A stretch of DNA of 54,039 bases from positions 1-54,039 of the forward strand of contig JAFPWH010000010.1 of assembly GCA_017395065.1 (NCBI GenBank). Reading direction: 5' to 3'. How positions within the stretch are numbered: the first letter of the stretch is position 1; every line of letters starts with the position of its first letter. Below the pieces are notes generated by a model. That model saw only the letters and a list, made by a program, of their open reading frames with translations, was not told the origin of the DNA and ran no database searches. Source of the stretch: Clostridia bacterium (GTDB taxonomy: Bacteria; Bacillota; Clostridia; Christensenellales; Aristaeellaceae). The position numbers and the translations under genes are program-made. Positions 34,258 to 45,762 of the stretch are shown one piece after another.

Positions 34258-34640
34258 GCCCCTCCGTAGCGGCGGCAACCTGCCGCCACGTACCCCCGCA
34301 ACGGAAAATAACCGCGCAAAACGCGACCGTACCGCGTATACGCAACGCCTCCTCCGTAGCGGCGGCAACCTGCCGCCACGTAACCCCCGCAACGGCAAAT
34401 AACCGCGTAAAACGCGACCGTACTTCGTATACGCAACGCCTCCTCCGTAGCGGCGGCAACCTGCCGCCACGTAACCCCGCAACGGCAAATAACCATGTAA
34501 AACGCGACCGTACTGCGTATACGCACCTCCCATGGCGCCAGATTGGCGCCGCTACGGACAAACCGCAATATCGTACAAAACCCGCTGCAACGCACCAAAC
34601 CCGCGCCTCCGCACGGTCGGCGTCCACGCCGCCACGTCCC
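34258..34640. repeat. Hairpin units H2 between AICAR transformylase and purD
   Basis: Three forward cores at 34271, 34361 and 34452 (90-91 bp tandem units containing GCGTATACGCAACG or CGTATACGCAACG), an inverted core at 34533 (GGCGCCAGATTGGCGCC) and a partial variant GTCGGCGTCCACGCCGCC at 34617. The 492-bp gap holds no gene. Confidence 0.88.
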
Positions 34641-34690
34641 CCCAACCGACCCTCACCACCCAACCACCCCCAAAAAAGGAGCATCCTGCC

Positions 34691-35971
<1,281 letters not shown>

Positions 35972-35975
35972 AAAG

Positions 35976-38900
35976 ATGAGCGTTTACCGCGTATACGTCG
36001 AAAAACGCAGCGCCTTCGCCGTCGAGGCGGGCGGGCTGCTCAGGGAGATCAACGAGGTGCTGCGCATCCCCTCGGTCACGGGCGTCCGGGTGCTGAACCG
36101 CTACGACACCGAAAACCTGTCCCGCGAGGATTACGAAAGCTGCCTTAGCACCGTCTACGCGGAGCCGCAGCTGGACGAAACGTACTTCGAACTGCCCAAG
36201 GCCCAAAACGTCTTCGCCGTCGAGTACCTGCCCGGCCAGTACGACCAGCGGGCGGCCTCGTGCGAGGAATGCATACAGCTCAAGTGCCGCTGCCCCCGCC
36301 CGACGGTCAGGACCGCGCGCGTCTACATCCTCGAAGGAAACGTGAGCGCCGAAGACACGGCGCGCATCAAAAAATACCTGATCAACCCCGTGGAGGCGAG
36401 GGAGGCGTCGCTTGACGAAAAGACCTCGCTCACCGAAGAATACCCCGTCGTGGACAAAGTGGAGACGCTGACGGGCTTTAGGGAACTCAAAGAAGAGGAT
36501 TTGAGCGGCTTCGTGGCAAAATACGGCCTCGCGATGGACGCGGACGACCTAAGGTTCTGCCGCGACTATTTCCTTTCCGAAAAGCGCGACCCCACGATCA
36601 CGGAGCTTCGAATGATCGACACCTACTGGTCGGATCACTGCCGCCACACGACGTTCCTGACCGAGATCGGGGACGCGAAGATCGACCCCGAAAAGGTGCA
36701 GGCCGCCTTCGGGCGCTACCTCGCCGCGCGCAGGGAAGTCTACGGCGAAAAGGCCGAAAGCCGCCCCGTGACGCTGATGGACATCGCGACCATCGGCGCG
36801 AAGGTCTTAAGAAAGCGCGGCCTTACGCCCAACATCGACGTTTCGGACGAGATCAACGCCTGCTCGATCGTGATCGACGCGGACGTGGACGGCGAAACGC
36901 AAAAGTGGCTCCTGATGTTCAAAAACGAGACCCACAACCATCCCACCGAGATCGAGCCCTTCGGCGGCGCGGCGACCTGCATCGGCGGCGCCATCCGCGA
37001 CCCGCTCTCGGGCAGGGCGTACGTCTATCAGGCCATGCGCGTGACGGGCGCAGCCGATCCCACGGTGCCGGTCGAAGACACGCTGCCCGGAAAGCTGCCG
37101 CAAAGAAAGCTGGTCACGACGGCCGCGGCGGGCTATTCCTCCTACGGAAACCAGATCGGCCTTGCCACCGGGCTGGTCGACGAGATCTACCACCCGGGCT
37201 ACGCCGCAAAGCGCCTCGAGATCGGCGCGGTGGTCGGCGCTGCGCCGCTTAGCAACGTGCGCCGCGAAGAACCGAAACCCGGCGACGTCGTCGTGCTGCT
37301 CGGCGGCAGAACGGGCCGCGACGGCATCGGCGGCGCGACCGGCTCCAGCAAAAGCCACAAGCTGACCTCGATCGAGACCTGCGGCGCGGAGGTGCAAAAG
37401 GGCAACGCGCCCACCGAAAGAAAGCTGCAAAGGCTGTTCCGGGACGGTAACGTGACCCGCCTGATCAAGCGCTGCAACGATTTCGGCGCGGGCGGCGTCA
37501 GCGTCGCAATCGGCGAGCTCGCCGACGGCCTCACGATCGACCTGGACGCCGTGCCCCGCAAGTACGAGGGCCTGGACGGCACCGAGATCGCGATCTCCGA
37601 AAGCCAGGAGCGCATGGCGGTCGTACTGGACGAAAAGGACGTGGGCGCCTTCCTCGAGGCCGCAAAGCGCGAAAACCTCGAGGCGACGCCGGTCGCCCGC
37701 GTAACAGAGGAAAAGCGCCTCAAAATGCACTGGAAGGGCAATACCGTCGTGGACATCGGCCGCGACTTCCTCTCCAGCAACGGCGCGCGCAAAACGACCC
37801 GCGTGCACGTCAAACAAAGCGAAGAAACCAAGACAGCCGAAAAACCCGCAAACGTCGGGGAAAAACTCAAAGAAGCCCTCTCGACGCTGAACCTCTGCTC
37901 CAAGCAGGGCCTGAGCGAGCGCTTCGATTCCACCATCGGCGCGGGCACGGTGCTCATGCCCTTCGGCGGAAAGACCATGTGCGCGCCCGAGCCGATCATG
38001 GTCGCCAAAATCCCGGTCCTCAAGGGCGACACCGAAACCGTCAGCGGCATGAGCTACGCGTTCCACCCGGAGTTCGAGCTGCCCGACCCCTACACCGGCA
38101 GCTACCTCGCCGTCGTCGAGAGCGTTTCAAAGCTCGTCGCGGGCGGCTTCGACTACACGAAATGCTACCTCACGCTGCAGGAATACTTCGAAAAGCTCGG
38201 CTCTCAGCCCGAGAGGTGGGGTAAGCCCTTCTCCGCGCTGCTGGGCGCGCTGGACGCGCAGCTGAACCTGAACGTCGCGGCCATCGGCGGCAAGGACTCC
38301 ATGAGCGGAAGCTTCGAAAAGCTGGACGTACCGCCCACGCTCTGTTCCTTCGCGATCGCCCCCGGCACGGCCGAAGAGGTGCTGACCGCCGAATTCAAAC
38401 GCGCGGGCAGCCAAATCAGGCTCCTCAAGGTCGATCCCTTTGACGCCGAAGGCATGAAAAACGCCTACAAAACGTTCTATGAAGCCGCAAGGAGCGGCAA
38501 AGTCCTCTCCGCCCGCGCCGTGTCGCTGGGCGGCATAAGCGAAGCGCTGTTCAAGCTCTGCGTCGGAAACCACCTGGGCGCGTGCGTTTCGGACGAATGG
38601 AAGAACGAGCTGTTTAAGCCCCTGATCGGCAGCGTCGTTTTCGAGTGCGAAGAAGGCGTAGGCCTCGGCGTACCGCTGGGAAGCGTGCTCGGGGATTTCG
38701 CGCTGGAAGTCGGAAACGAGAAAATCGACCTGAACGATCTGCTCCCCGCCTGGGACGAAAAGCTCGAAGGCGTGTTCCCGCGGCACCTGAGAAAGGGCGA
38801 AACGACCGAAGAAATCAGCTTCCGCGCCGAAAACCGCGTAAAATCCAAAGGAAAATTCGCCCGTCCCCGCGCCTTCATCCCGGTATTTCCGGGCACCAAC

Positions 38901-39659
38901 TGCGAATACGACACCGCGCGCGCCCTCGAAAGGGCCGGCGGCAGCGCGGACATCATGGTCGTCAACAATTTAAGCCCCGAAAACATCACCGAAAGCCTGC
39001 ACGAGGCGGCGCGGCGCATCCGCGAAAGCCAGATGGTCATACTGCCCGGCGGCTTCTCCGGCGGCGACGAGCCCGACGGCAGCGCGAAGATGATCGCGGC
39101 GTTCTTCAAAAATCCCGAAATGAAGGACGCGGTGAGCGATTTGATGGAGGTTCGCGGGGGCCTGATGCTGGGCATCTGCAACGGCTTCCAGGCGCTGATC
39201 AAGCTGGGCCTCGTGCCCTTCGGAAAGATCGTCGATACCGACGCAAATTGCCCGACCCTCACCTACAACGAGATCGGCCGCCACCAGTCGATGATCGTGC
39301 GCACGCGCGTAAGCTCGAATCTTAGCCCGTGGCTCAGCAAATGCGAGGTGGGGCAGGTGCACCTGATCCCGATCAGCCACGGCGAAGGCCGCTTCGTGTG
39401 CCCGCCCGAGCTGCTTTCCACGCTCGTCAAAAACGGCCAGATCGCCACGCAGTACGTGGACGCGGAGGGCAGGCCCTCGATGGACAGCCTGTACAACCCC
39501 AACGCCTCCACCCTCGCCGTGGAGGGCATCACCAGCCCCGACGGCCGGATCCTGGGCAAAATGGCCCACACCGAACGCAGCGGCAAAAACCTCTACAAAA
39601 ACATCCCCGGCGACAAATTCCAACCCCTCTTCGAAGGCGGCGTAGCGTATTTCGCGTAA
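35976..39659 (+). CDS. purL: FGAM synthase, single-chain with fused glutaminase
   Basis: 1227 aa, the large PurL clade (TIGR01857). The N-terminal region binds ammonia and FGAR (DTYWSDHCRHTTF, FKNETHNHPTEIEPFGGAATC); the C-terminus is a class I glutaminase starting ~975 (FIPVFPGTNCEYD) with nucleophile Cys1068 in GICNGFQ and His1135/Glu1137 in ISHGEGRF. So no separate purQ or purS is needed. ATP-dependent amidation of FGAR to FGAM. Starts 4 bp after purD; last gene of the operon. Confidence 0.96.
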   Translation: MSVYRVYVEKRSAFAVEAGGLLREINEVLRIPSVTGVRVLNRYDTENLSREDYESCLSTVYAEPQLDETYFELPKAQNVFAVEYLPGQYDQRAASCEECIQLKCRCPRPTVRTARVYILEGNVSAEDTARIKKYLINPVEAREASLDEKTSLTEEYPVVDKVETLTGFRELKEEDLSGFVAKYGLAMDADDLRFCRDYFLSEKRDPTITELRMIDTYWSDHCRHTTFLTEIGDAKIDPEKVQAAFGRYLAARREVYGEKAESRPVTLMDIATIGAKVLRKRGLTPNIDVSDEINACSIVIDADVDGETQKWLLMFKNETHNHPTEIEPFGGAATCIGGAIRDPLSGRAYVYQAMRVTGAADPTVPVEDTLPGKLPQRKLVTTAAAGYSSYGNQIGLATGLVDEIYHPGYAAKRLEIGAVVGAAPLSNVRREEPKPGDVVVLLGGRTGRDGIGGATGSSKSHKLTSIETCGAEVQKGNAPTERKLQRLFRDGNVTRLIKRCNDFGAGGVSVAIGELADGLTIDLDAVPRKYEGLDGTEIAISESQERMAVVLDEKDVGAFLEAAKRENLEATPVARVTEEKRLKMHWKGNTVVDIGRDFLSSNGARKTTRVHVKQSEETKTAEKPANVGEKLKEALSTLNLCSKQGLSERFDSTIGAGTVLMPFGGKTMCAPEPIMVAKIPVLKGDTETVSGMSYAFHPEFELPDPYTGSYLAVVESVSKLVAGGFDYTKCYLTLQEYFEKLGSQPERWGKPFSALLGALDAQLNLNVAAIGGKDSMSGSFEKLDVPPTLCSFAIAPGTAEEVLTAEFKRAGSQIRLLKVDPFDAEGMKNAYKTFYEAARSGKVLSARAVSLGGISEALFKLCVGNHLGACVSDEWKNELFKPLIGSVVFECEEGVGLGVPLGSVLGDFALEVGNEKIDLNDLLPAWDEKLEGVFPRHLRKGETTEEISFRAENRVKSKGKFARPRAFIPVFPGTNCEYDTARALERAGGSADIMVVNNLSPENITESLHEAARRIRESQMVILPGGFSGGDEPDGSAKMIAAFFKNPEMKDAVSDLMEVRGGLMLGICNGFQALIKLGLVPFGKIVDTDANCPTLTYNEIGRHQSMIVRTRVSSNLSPWLSKCEVGQVHLIPISHGEGRFVCPPELLSTLVKNGQIATQYVDAEGRPSMDSLYNPNASTLAVEGITSPDGRILGKMAHTERSGKNLYKNIPGDKFQPLFEGGVAYFA

Positions 39660-39702
39660 GAGGAGCGTTCACACGGATCAAAAACAGCATCCGAATCAAT
39701 CC

Positions 39703-40390
39703 GTAGCGGCGGCCTTCAAGGCCGCCATTTTCATTGCGTATACGCGTCCAACCCCATCCAAAAGCCCCAAAATCGCGCCCATTCGTAGCGGCGGCAACCT
39801 GCCGCCACAGGGCATAGCGTATACGCGAAGAACGGCGTATTCCGGCAAAACATTGCACATACACCGTAGCGGCGGCCTTCAAGGCCGCCATCTTTATTGC
39901 GTATACGCGTCCAACCCCATCCAAAAACCCCAAAATCGCGCCCACTCCGTAGCGGCGGCAACCTGCCGCCACAGGGCGAAGCGGATACGCATTTACCACG
40001 CATCAATCGAACAGCATAGCGCTTTCTCCGTAGCGGCGGCGTCCACGCCGCCATATTTGTTCCGTATATGGAGATAATCCCGTTTTGAAGCACCAACACT
40101 CCGCCCATCCGTAGCGGCGGCAATCTGCCGCCATAAACATCGCGTATACGAACCGGCACGGCGTAAAACGCAATTTCCTGCGTATCCGCCTCGCCCCATG
40201 GCGGCCTTGAAGGCCGCCGCTACGGAGTAAGCGCAATGCTGTTGCCTCAAAACGAATCTATTCGCGTACACGCACCAAATATGGCGGCAGATTGCCGCCG
40301 CTACGGGGTAAGCGCGATGCTGTTGCACCAAAACAGATTTTTTCCGTATACGCAATGGCTGTGGCGGCAGATTGCCGCCGCTACGGTTTT
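39703..40390. repeat. Mirror-image hairpin array I after purL
   Basis: Forward cores at 39708 (variant GGCGGCCTTCAAGGCCGCC), 39790, 39871 (same variant), 39954, 40035 (variant GTCCAC) and 40116; inverted cores at 40200, 40283 and 40363. Spacing 80-84 bp. In the first part the two core types alternate, forming a 163-bp composite that is repeated twice. Lies between the convergent purL and GH51 genes. No gene seen. Confidence 0.9.
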
Positions 40391-40396
40391 TCCCTG

Positions 40397-42235
40397 TTAC
40401 TCCGCCTCGATTTTCACCGAAATCACGCTGTGGGGCGGGACGTCGAAAATGTACTTTCCTTCTTCCCTGCGCGGACTGATTTCCTTTATCTCGAAATCGG
40501 ACGGCGGGATCACTTTTTCGGAGGTGTACAGTTTCGCTTCCTTCAGTTTTCCGAAGTCCGGGACCGCTATCGCCATTTCGCTTTCGTAGGCGGGGTTTAT
40601 CGCGGTCAGGGTTATTATTCCGTCTTTTTCGGTCGCAAGGTACTCGTATTTCTCGCTTTTTGCCAATACGCGGCCGCCCATGTGCGCGCCCATCAGGCGG
40701 AACATTTCGCCCTGCGCGGTCAGCTTCGCGCCGGAGGGGCTCACCTCGATCAGGCCCTCGTTGACCGCCTCGAACTGGCAGGCGCGGCTGATGCCGGCTT
40801 CTTTGGCAAGGCTCAAGAGCATCTGCAGATTCAGCGCGCAGAAGATGCCGTCGGTCACGTTGGACTTTCTGTTCCAGGCGTACCAGACGTTCCATTCGTC
40901 CATCGAGATGGAGATATCTTCCGGCAGGTGCTTTCGGTCGCGCAGCAGTATGTCCCGCAGGGTGTACACGTCGCACACGCATTTTTCGTATTCTGCCCGG
41001 AAATCGTCCGCCGCGGGATAGAGGGGATTGTGCGCGTAGAAATGCTGGGAGATCGTGGGCGCTAAGTCCTTGAGGGCGATGCCGCACTTGTCCATCCAGT
41101 CCTCGTTCGGGTACGGGCCGGAGGAGCAAAGATCGAGCCCGGGGCAGGCGGACAGCATGCTTTCGGCGTTCCTGCGCGCGATCTTTTGATAGCCCTCCGG
41201 CGTGTTCTCGCCCTCCATGTGGCCGTAGCCGAACTCGTTGCCGAGCGACCATTTTTTTACGCCGTAGGGCTCTGTGTGGCCGCGGCTTATTCTCAGCGCG
41301 CCGTATTTCGTGTCCTTTCCGCCGTTACAGTACTCTACGAAGGCGGCGTTGTCCTCCGGGGTGTTCCAGCAGGGGTTGATCGTGACGAAGGGCTCCGCGC
41401 CGATCTCGCGGCACAGGGCGATAAACTCGTCGATTCCGATCTCGCTCATGTCGTAGCCCATGTTCTCCGGCTGCGTCTCTATGTCCAGAAAGGACTTGAG
41501 GGGCGAGCGCATATCGATGGGCAAAAGCCCGTCGAACCAGTTGTATTCGCCCGCGAAGTTGCCGCCCGGCCAGCGGACGAGCTTTACGCCGAGCTGCTTC
41601 AAAAGCCCGATCACGTCCCGCCGCATGCCCAGGAAATTGTCTTCGGGCAAAAGCGACAGCGCGCCAAGGCACACGGAGCTCTGTTCGGTGAAGCTGATCC
41701 GTATGTCCGCGCAGGGGTCGGTTTCGGGGCAGGGAAGCACCGTTTCGTACCGCTTCCACTCGTCTCCCGAAACGGGGAGGCACGCGCGGGCGTAGACGGT
41801 CTTACCGTCCCGCGAAGTCAGCGAAATATCCAGCTCTACGGGCGCGCTTACCTTCGCGACGGCGGCGAAAACGTAGCTTTTTCCCTTTTCGAGCGCGATT
41901 TCGTGCTGCCCGATCCCGCATTCATTGCCGGGGACGGCGTTTACGACGCGCTGGGAATTTCTCTCGTTGCTGCGCTGCATGCGGTAGATCTCGTGGTGGC
42001 GCGTGTAGCTTTCGTCGAAGACGAACAGCGCGTCTTCCCCGATCGGGTACCACTCCTTGGCGTATCCGCCGAGAAAGACCGGCTTGCCCGCGAATTTCCG
42101 GTTCCTGAGCATCTGGGTGCTCAGCCCCTTGTACAGGCAGGAGCGCGTGTGCTCCAGGTTCGTGCCGAACAGAAGGGGCGACACGGTCTCTTCGGAGGAA
42201 AAATCGAAGCCGACGGTCCGTTCATACTTGTCCAT
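40397..42235 (-). CDS. GH51-type alpha-L-arabinofuranosidase
   Basis: 612 aa. GH51-like core: FGTNLEHT near the N-terminus, WPGGNFAGEYNW, acid/base Glu334 in LGNEFG and nucleophile Glu447 in MDEWNVWYAW. A jelly-roll domain is inserted at ~110-200, and another beta domain follows from ~490. Removes arabinofuranose side chains from arabinoxylan or arabinan; no signal peptide, so acts inside the cell. ATG 42235 with AAGGAG upstream. It lies 28 bp after the glycerol-phosphate-type transferase gene, last in the operon. Confidence 0.85.
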   Translation of the reverse strand: MDKYERTVGFDFSSEETVSPLLFGTNLEHTRSCLYKGLSTQMLRNRKFAGKPVFLGGYAKEWYPIGEDALFVFDESYTRHHEIYRMQRSNERNSQRVVNAVPGNECGIGQHEIALEKGKSYVFAAVAKVSAPVELDISLTSRDGKTVYARACLPVSGDEWKRYETVLPCPETDPCADIRISFTEQSSVCLGALSLLPEDNFLGMRRDVIGLLKQLGVKLVRWPGGNFAGEYNWFDGLLPIDMRSPLKSFLDIETQPENMGYDMSEIGIDEFIALCREIGAEPFVTINPCWNTPEDNAAFVEYCNGGKDTKYGALRISRGHTEPYGVKKWSLGNEFGYGHMEGENTPEGYQKIARRNAESMLSACPGLDLCSSGPYPNEDWMDKCGIALKDLAPTISQHFYAHNPLYPAADDFRAEYEKCVCDVYTLRDILLRDRKHLPEDISISMDEWNVWYAWNRKSNVTDGIFCALNLQMLLSLAKEAGISRACQFEAVNEGLIEVSPSGAKLTAQGEMFRLMGAHMGGRVLAKSEKYEYLATEKDGIITLTAINPAYESEMAIAVPDFGKLKEAKLYTSEKVIPPSDFEIKEISPRREEGKYIFDVPPHSVISVKIEAE

Positions 42236-42263
42236 ATCCGTTCTCCTTATAAAAAGAGCGGTT

Positions 42264-43403
42264 TTATTCCAAACCGCATTCTTTGAGTATCCTTTGCGCG
42301 GCAAAGCCGGCGGCGTTTCCGCTTTCGGCGCTGCCCAGTTTTTCGTGGTGGCGCTTTACGTCTTCGGCGTATTTTTCCGCGTCGAAGGAGAGGACGTTTT
42401 TTTCCAGCTCTTCGTCGCTTTGCGAAAGCGGGAACGGCCAGGAATGGATGTCCGTGTAGAAATCGCGCTCGCTTTTGTATTCCTTCAGGTCGGGGCAGTA
42501 CAGAAACGCGGGCTTTCCGGTCAGGGACATGTCCCAGACCGAGGAGGAATAGTCCGTGACCAACACGTCCGCGGCCATGAGCAGCGGCTGCATGTCGCCG
42601 TAGGCGCTTAAGTCCTTATCCGCCCGGAAGGCATTGGAAGCGTTGTTCACGTGGTGCCCGCGGCAGCACAAAACCCACTGACCGCCGAAGCGCTTTTCGA
42701 GCGCCGCACGCAGCCTGTCCGCGTCCGGCGCGGGAAAGGGCCTGCCGCCGTCGCGGTACGTGGGCGCGTAGAGGCAGAGCTTTTTGCCCGCAAAGCCCAA
42801 TTCTTTTTTGACGTCCTCGCCCTTTTTCAGCCATTTGCCGCTTACCAGCAGATCGTTTCGGGGAAGGCCCTTTTCGATGACTTCGCCCGAAAAACCGAAC
42901 GAGTCCCGAAGCGTCATCTGCGTAAACGCCTTCGAGGAGGAAAGGTAAACGCTCGCGCCCTGCTGCTGAAGCTTTATGTACGCGCCGTAAAGCCCCTTGG
43001 GGTAATTTACGCGCTTGTACGCGCCGCCGCCGTGCCAGGTGCGAAGGTAAAACTGGCTTTTGCGCCTCGGCAGGAACGGCTTGTAATACGCGTTCGTGCA
43101 AACGACGCGGCTGGTCAGCGCGTAATACAGGAATTTGAGCGACCTGTCGCCCACGACCTTTATGCCGCGCTCCTTCAAAAAAGCGAATCTCTCCGGCTCG
43201 TGGAACGCCCAGACAAGCTCAAGACCCTTGTCTGCCTTTTCCAGCTCCTCGCTGATCGCCTTCGGGCTGCAGGAATACTGCTTTCCGCGAAAGCTCACGA
43301 ACAAAACGCGCCTTTTGTTTACGGGCAGGAGTTTAAGCGGCGAAAGGATTCCCCTCGCCGCGAGACTGAACACATACGACGCAAACAGCTTAATCGGGCC
43401 CAT
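42264..43403 (-). CDS. CDP-glycerol glycerophosphotransferase family protein
   Basis: 379 aa, TagB/TagF-like. Marks: WHGGG (123-127), LYAPTYRD (211-218), CRGHH (247-251) and LVTDYSSSVWD (281-291), with a hydrophobic N-terminus (~5-27) that may touch the membrane. These enzymes add glycerol- or ribitol-phosphate units from CDP-alditols to teichoic acids or capsular sugars. ATG 43403; it overlaps the end of the GT2-LicD gene by 14 bp. The exact acceptor is unknown. Confidence 0.85.
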   Translation of the reverse strand: MGPIKLFASYVFSLAARGILSPLKLLPVNKRRVLFVSFRGKQYSCSPKAISEELEKADKGLELVWAFHEPERFAFLKERGIKVVGDRSLKFLYYALTSRVVCTNAYYKPFLPRRKSQFYLRTWHGGGAYKRVNYPKGLYGAYIKLQQQGASVYLSSSKAFTQMTLRDSFGFSGEVIEKGLPRNDLLVSGKWLKKGEDVKKELGFAGKKLCLYAPTYRDGGRPFPAPDADRLRAALEKRFGGQWVLCCRGHHVNNASNAFRADKDLSAYGDMQPLLMAADVLVTDYSSSVWDMSLTGKPAFLYCPDLKEYKSERDFYTDIHSWPFPLSQSDEELEKNVLSFDAEKYAEDVKRHHEKLGSAESGNAAGFAAQRILKECGLE

Positions 43404-45135
43404 TTTTTTCGTCCCGCACGTACAGATGGCCTCTGCGCCTTTCTTCGTTCGGCGGCGTCAGGTAGTCCGCGCCGTAGAGGCTGCGCAGGTACGTGTGCGC
43501 CTTGGCGGGCAAAAGCGCCTTTTCTCCCTCGAATTCGGCCTCGATCGGGGGAAGGAACACGCTTAAGGGCAGGCATTCGCCGAGGTAATGCTTTATCCCG
43601 GCCGGGAAGGTGACCATGGCGCTTGCCTCCCTGCCCCTCGAAAAGCGATCGAACAGCGCGTACCACTTTTCATAACTCCGAAAGCTCAGCGCAAAGCCCA
43701 GCGCGTTCCTTAGCCAATACTTTATTTTCCCCTTCGCCGAGCGCTTCATGTACGCCGCGTACACGGGGTTTAAGTGCTTGTACAGGTACACCGACACCGC
43801 CGAAAACGCCAGCACGTCGCAGCTTACGCCTTTGACGAAGCGTTTGAACAGGCCTTCGGGCGCGTACTCCATCGGCACGACGTCGAGCCACAGGCCCTTT
43901 TCGCCCTCGTCCGCGGTCTGCATGGGCTGGATGAATTCCGGGCCGTCCCTCTTTACGATCTTCATGAAGAGGTTGCTCGCTCTGTGCCCCGAAAGGCCGG
44001 GCGCCTGCAGGGCGTATTTGTCGCCCAGCGCGCTGTCGAAGACGAGCTTCAGTTTTTCGTAGTCGGCGCGGGGCATGACGGCGTCCATGTCGTCGTCCCA
44101 GGGGATGAAGCCCCGGCAGCGCACCGCGCCGAGACAGCTTCCGCCGGAGAGGATGAGGCTCAGCCCGTGCTCGTCGCAGAGCTTTTTTACGTCCCTGTAG
44201 ATTTCGAGGATGCCCGCCTGCGCCTGCTTCTTTTCTTCTTCGTTCAGTTCCCTGAGGCCCAGACTTTCGAAGGTCGGCGTCTTTTTTGCGCGGTAGGGCT
44301 TCTTTTTGAGGCGGATGAGCTTATAGCAAAAGCGGCTCATCTTCGGCGGCAGCATCTGCAGCGTGCAGGCGCAGAAGACGTCGTAAATATACCTGGGGAA
44401 GCTGATCTGCTTTTCGTCGTACAGCTTTTTGTAGAATTTTCTGAGCGCTTCGGCGTTCTGCCTGCCGTGGCTGCGCTTGTGCGCGCCCTGCCCCAGCCGC
44501 GCGAGGACCAGCGCCTGTTCGAGGTTTGCGCCCTTTGCGCCCAGCGCGTGCATGCGCATCCACAGCTCGTGGTCCTCGGCCCTTCTATACTGCGGGTCGT
44601 AGCCGCCGGCCTTAAGCACTCCGGACTTTTTGTACACGACGCAGTTGTGGTTGAAGGGGCAGCGCGTCTTTGCGAATTCCCAGATGTCTTCGTCTTTGAG
44701 CGGCACGCTCCTTCGGGAGACGACGTTTTTCACGTCGCCCTCGAATTCGTCGATCGCGGCGGAAAGGATGTCGATCTCCGGGTGCTCCGCCAGATATTCC
44801 ATCTGCTTCAGCATGCGCTCCGGCAGACACACGTCGTCGGAATCCGCGCGCGCGACGTACTCGTTTTTGCAGTATTCCAGCCCTTCGTTCAGCGCTTTGG
44901 CAAGGCCGCCGTTTTCGCTGAGCTCCGCCACGAACAGCTTTTCGGGCGCCCTGTTTACGGCGTCTTCGATGGCGCCGTCCAGCTCCCGCGTCAAAGGCCC
45001 GTCCTTTACCAGAACGACTTCGTCCGGCGGATACGTCTGCGTAAGTATGCTTTCAAGGCTCTGTCTCAGGTTTTCCGCGTCTTCGCCCGCGTACACGCTG
45101 ATTAGGACCGTATACGGCGGCAGGGGTCTATTCAT
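43390..45135 (-). CDS. GT2 glycosyltransferase fused to LicD phosphotransferase
   Basis: 581 aa, two enzymes in one chain. Residues ~8-230 are a GT-A family 2 glycosyltransferase (LISVYAGED, ADSDD at 97-101, ED-H-W near 187). Residues ~300-575 are LicD-like (GGSCLGAVR at 331-339, WDDDMD at 346-351), the fold that attaches phosphocholine or other phosphodiester groups to surface sugars. The fusion suggests a sugar is added and then decorated with a phosphoryl group. ATG 45135; overlaps both neighbours, so tightly coupled. Specificity unknown. Confidence 0.88.
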   Translation of the reverse strand: MNRPLPPYTVLISVYAGEDAENLRQSLESILTQTYPPDEVVLVKDGPLTRELDGAIEDAVNRAPEKLFVAELSENGGLAKALNEGLEYCKNEYVARADSDDVCLPERMLKQMEYLAEHPEIDILSAAIDEFEGDVKNVVSRRSVPLKDEDIWEFAKTRCPFNHNCVVYKKSGVLKAGGYDPQYRRAEDHELWMRMHALGAKGANLEQALVLARLGQGAHKRSHGRQNAEALRKFYKKLYDEKQISFPRYIYDVFCACTLQMLPPKMSRFCYKLIRLKKKPYRAKKTPTFESLGLRELNEEEKKQAQAGILEIYRDVKKLCDEHGLSLILSGGSCLGAVRCRGFIPWDDDMDAVMPRADYEKLKLVFDSALGDKYALQAPGLSGHRASNLFMKIVKRDGPEFIQPMQTADEGEKGLWLDVVPMEYAPEGLFKRFVKGVSCDVLAFSAVSVYLYKHLNPVYAAYMKRSAKGKIKYWLRNALGFALSFRSYEKWYALFDRFSRGREASAMVTFPAGIKHYLGECLPLSVFLPPIEAEFEGEKALLPAKAHTYLRSLYGADYLTPPNEERRRGHLYVRDEKNGPD

Positions 45136-45724
45136 CCGCGAAGCCTCCTTCCCTGTACCCTTCCTTATAAAACACGTAGAGGATGGTCTTCGTGACGATC
45201 CTCAAGTCGTAATCGAAGCCAACGTGGCGCGCGTACACGCCGTCCAGCCGGGCCTTCTCGGCGGGGCGAAGCTCGTCCCGGCCGCGGATCTGCGCGATGC
45301 CCGTGATGCCCGGGCGCACGCGGTAGGCGCCGGTCTTGCGCCTCTCGTCGTCCAGCTCGTATTCGTTCCAGAGGCACGGCCGAAAGCCCACGAAGCTCAT
45401 GTCGCCGATCAGTATGTTGAACAGCTGGGGAAGCTCGTCCAGGCTCGTCATCCGCAAAAACCTGCCCGCGCGGGTGATGTACGCGCCGCTTTTGGGCATG
45501 AGGCTCGTGGCCATCTCGCTCGGCGCGTCCACGCGCATCGTGCGGAATTTGAGGATGCGGAAGGGCTTTTCGTCCTTGCCCAGCCGTGTCTGCGTAAACA
45601 ACACGGGGCCCTTCGAGTCCAGCTTGATCGCAAAAGCGATCACGAGCATCAGCGGAAACAGCGTAACGATCATGACAAGCGACAAAATAACGTCCAGCAG
45701 CCGCTTGATATACCTGCGATACAC
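45128..45724 (-). CDS. Undecaprenyl-phosphate sugar phosphotransferase (initiating)
   Basis: 198 aa, short bacterial sugar transferase of the WcaJ-C/PglC type. Membrane segment ~8-34, then ILKFRTM, SLDELPQLFNIL, GDMSFVGFRP and PGITGIAQIRGR. Transfers sugar-1-phosphate to undecaprenyl phosphate, starting a glycan. The start is GTG 45724, not the earlier TTG at 45757: GGGGAGGGAACGGC precedes it and MYRRYIKRLLDV is the family N-terminus. First gene of the surface-glycan operon. Confidence 0.9.
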   Translation of the reverse strand: MYRRYIKRLLDVILSLVMIVTLFPLMLVIAFAIKLDSKGPVLFTQTRLGKDEKPFRILKFRTMRVDAPSEMATSLMPKSGAYITRAGRFLRMTSLDELPQLFNILIGDMSFVGFRPCLWNEYELDDERRKTGAYRVRPGITGIAQIRGRDELRPAEKARLDGVYARHVGFDYDLRIVTKTILYVFYKEGYREGGFADE

Positions 45725-45762
45725 GCCGTTCCCTCCCCCCGATGCATCTTTCGCCAAAGTGT

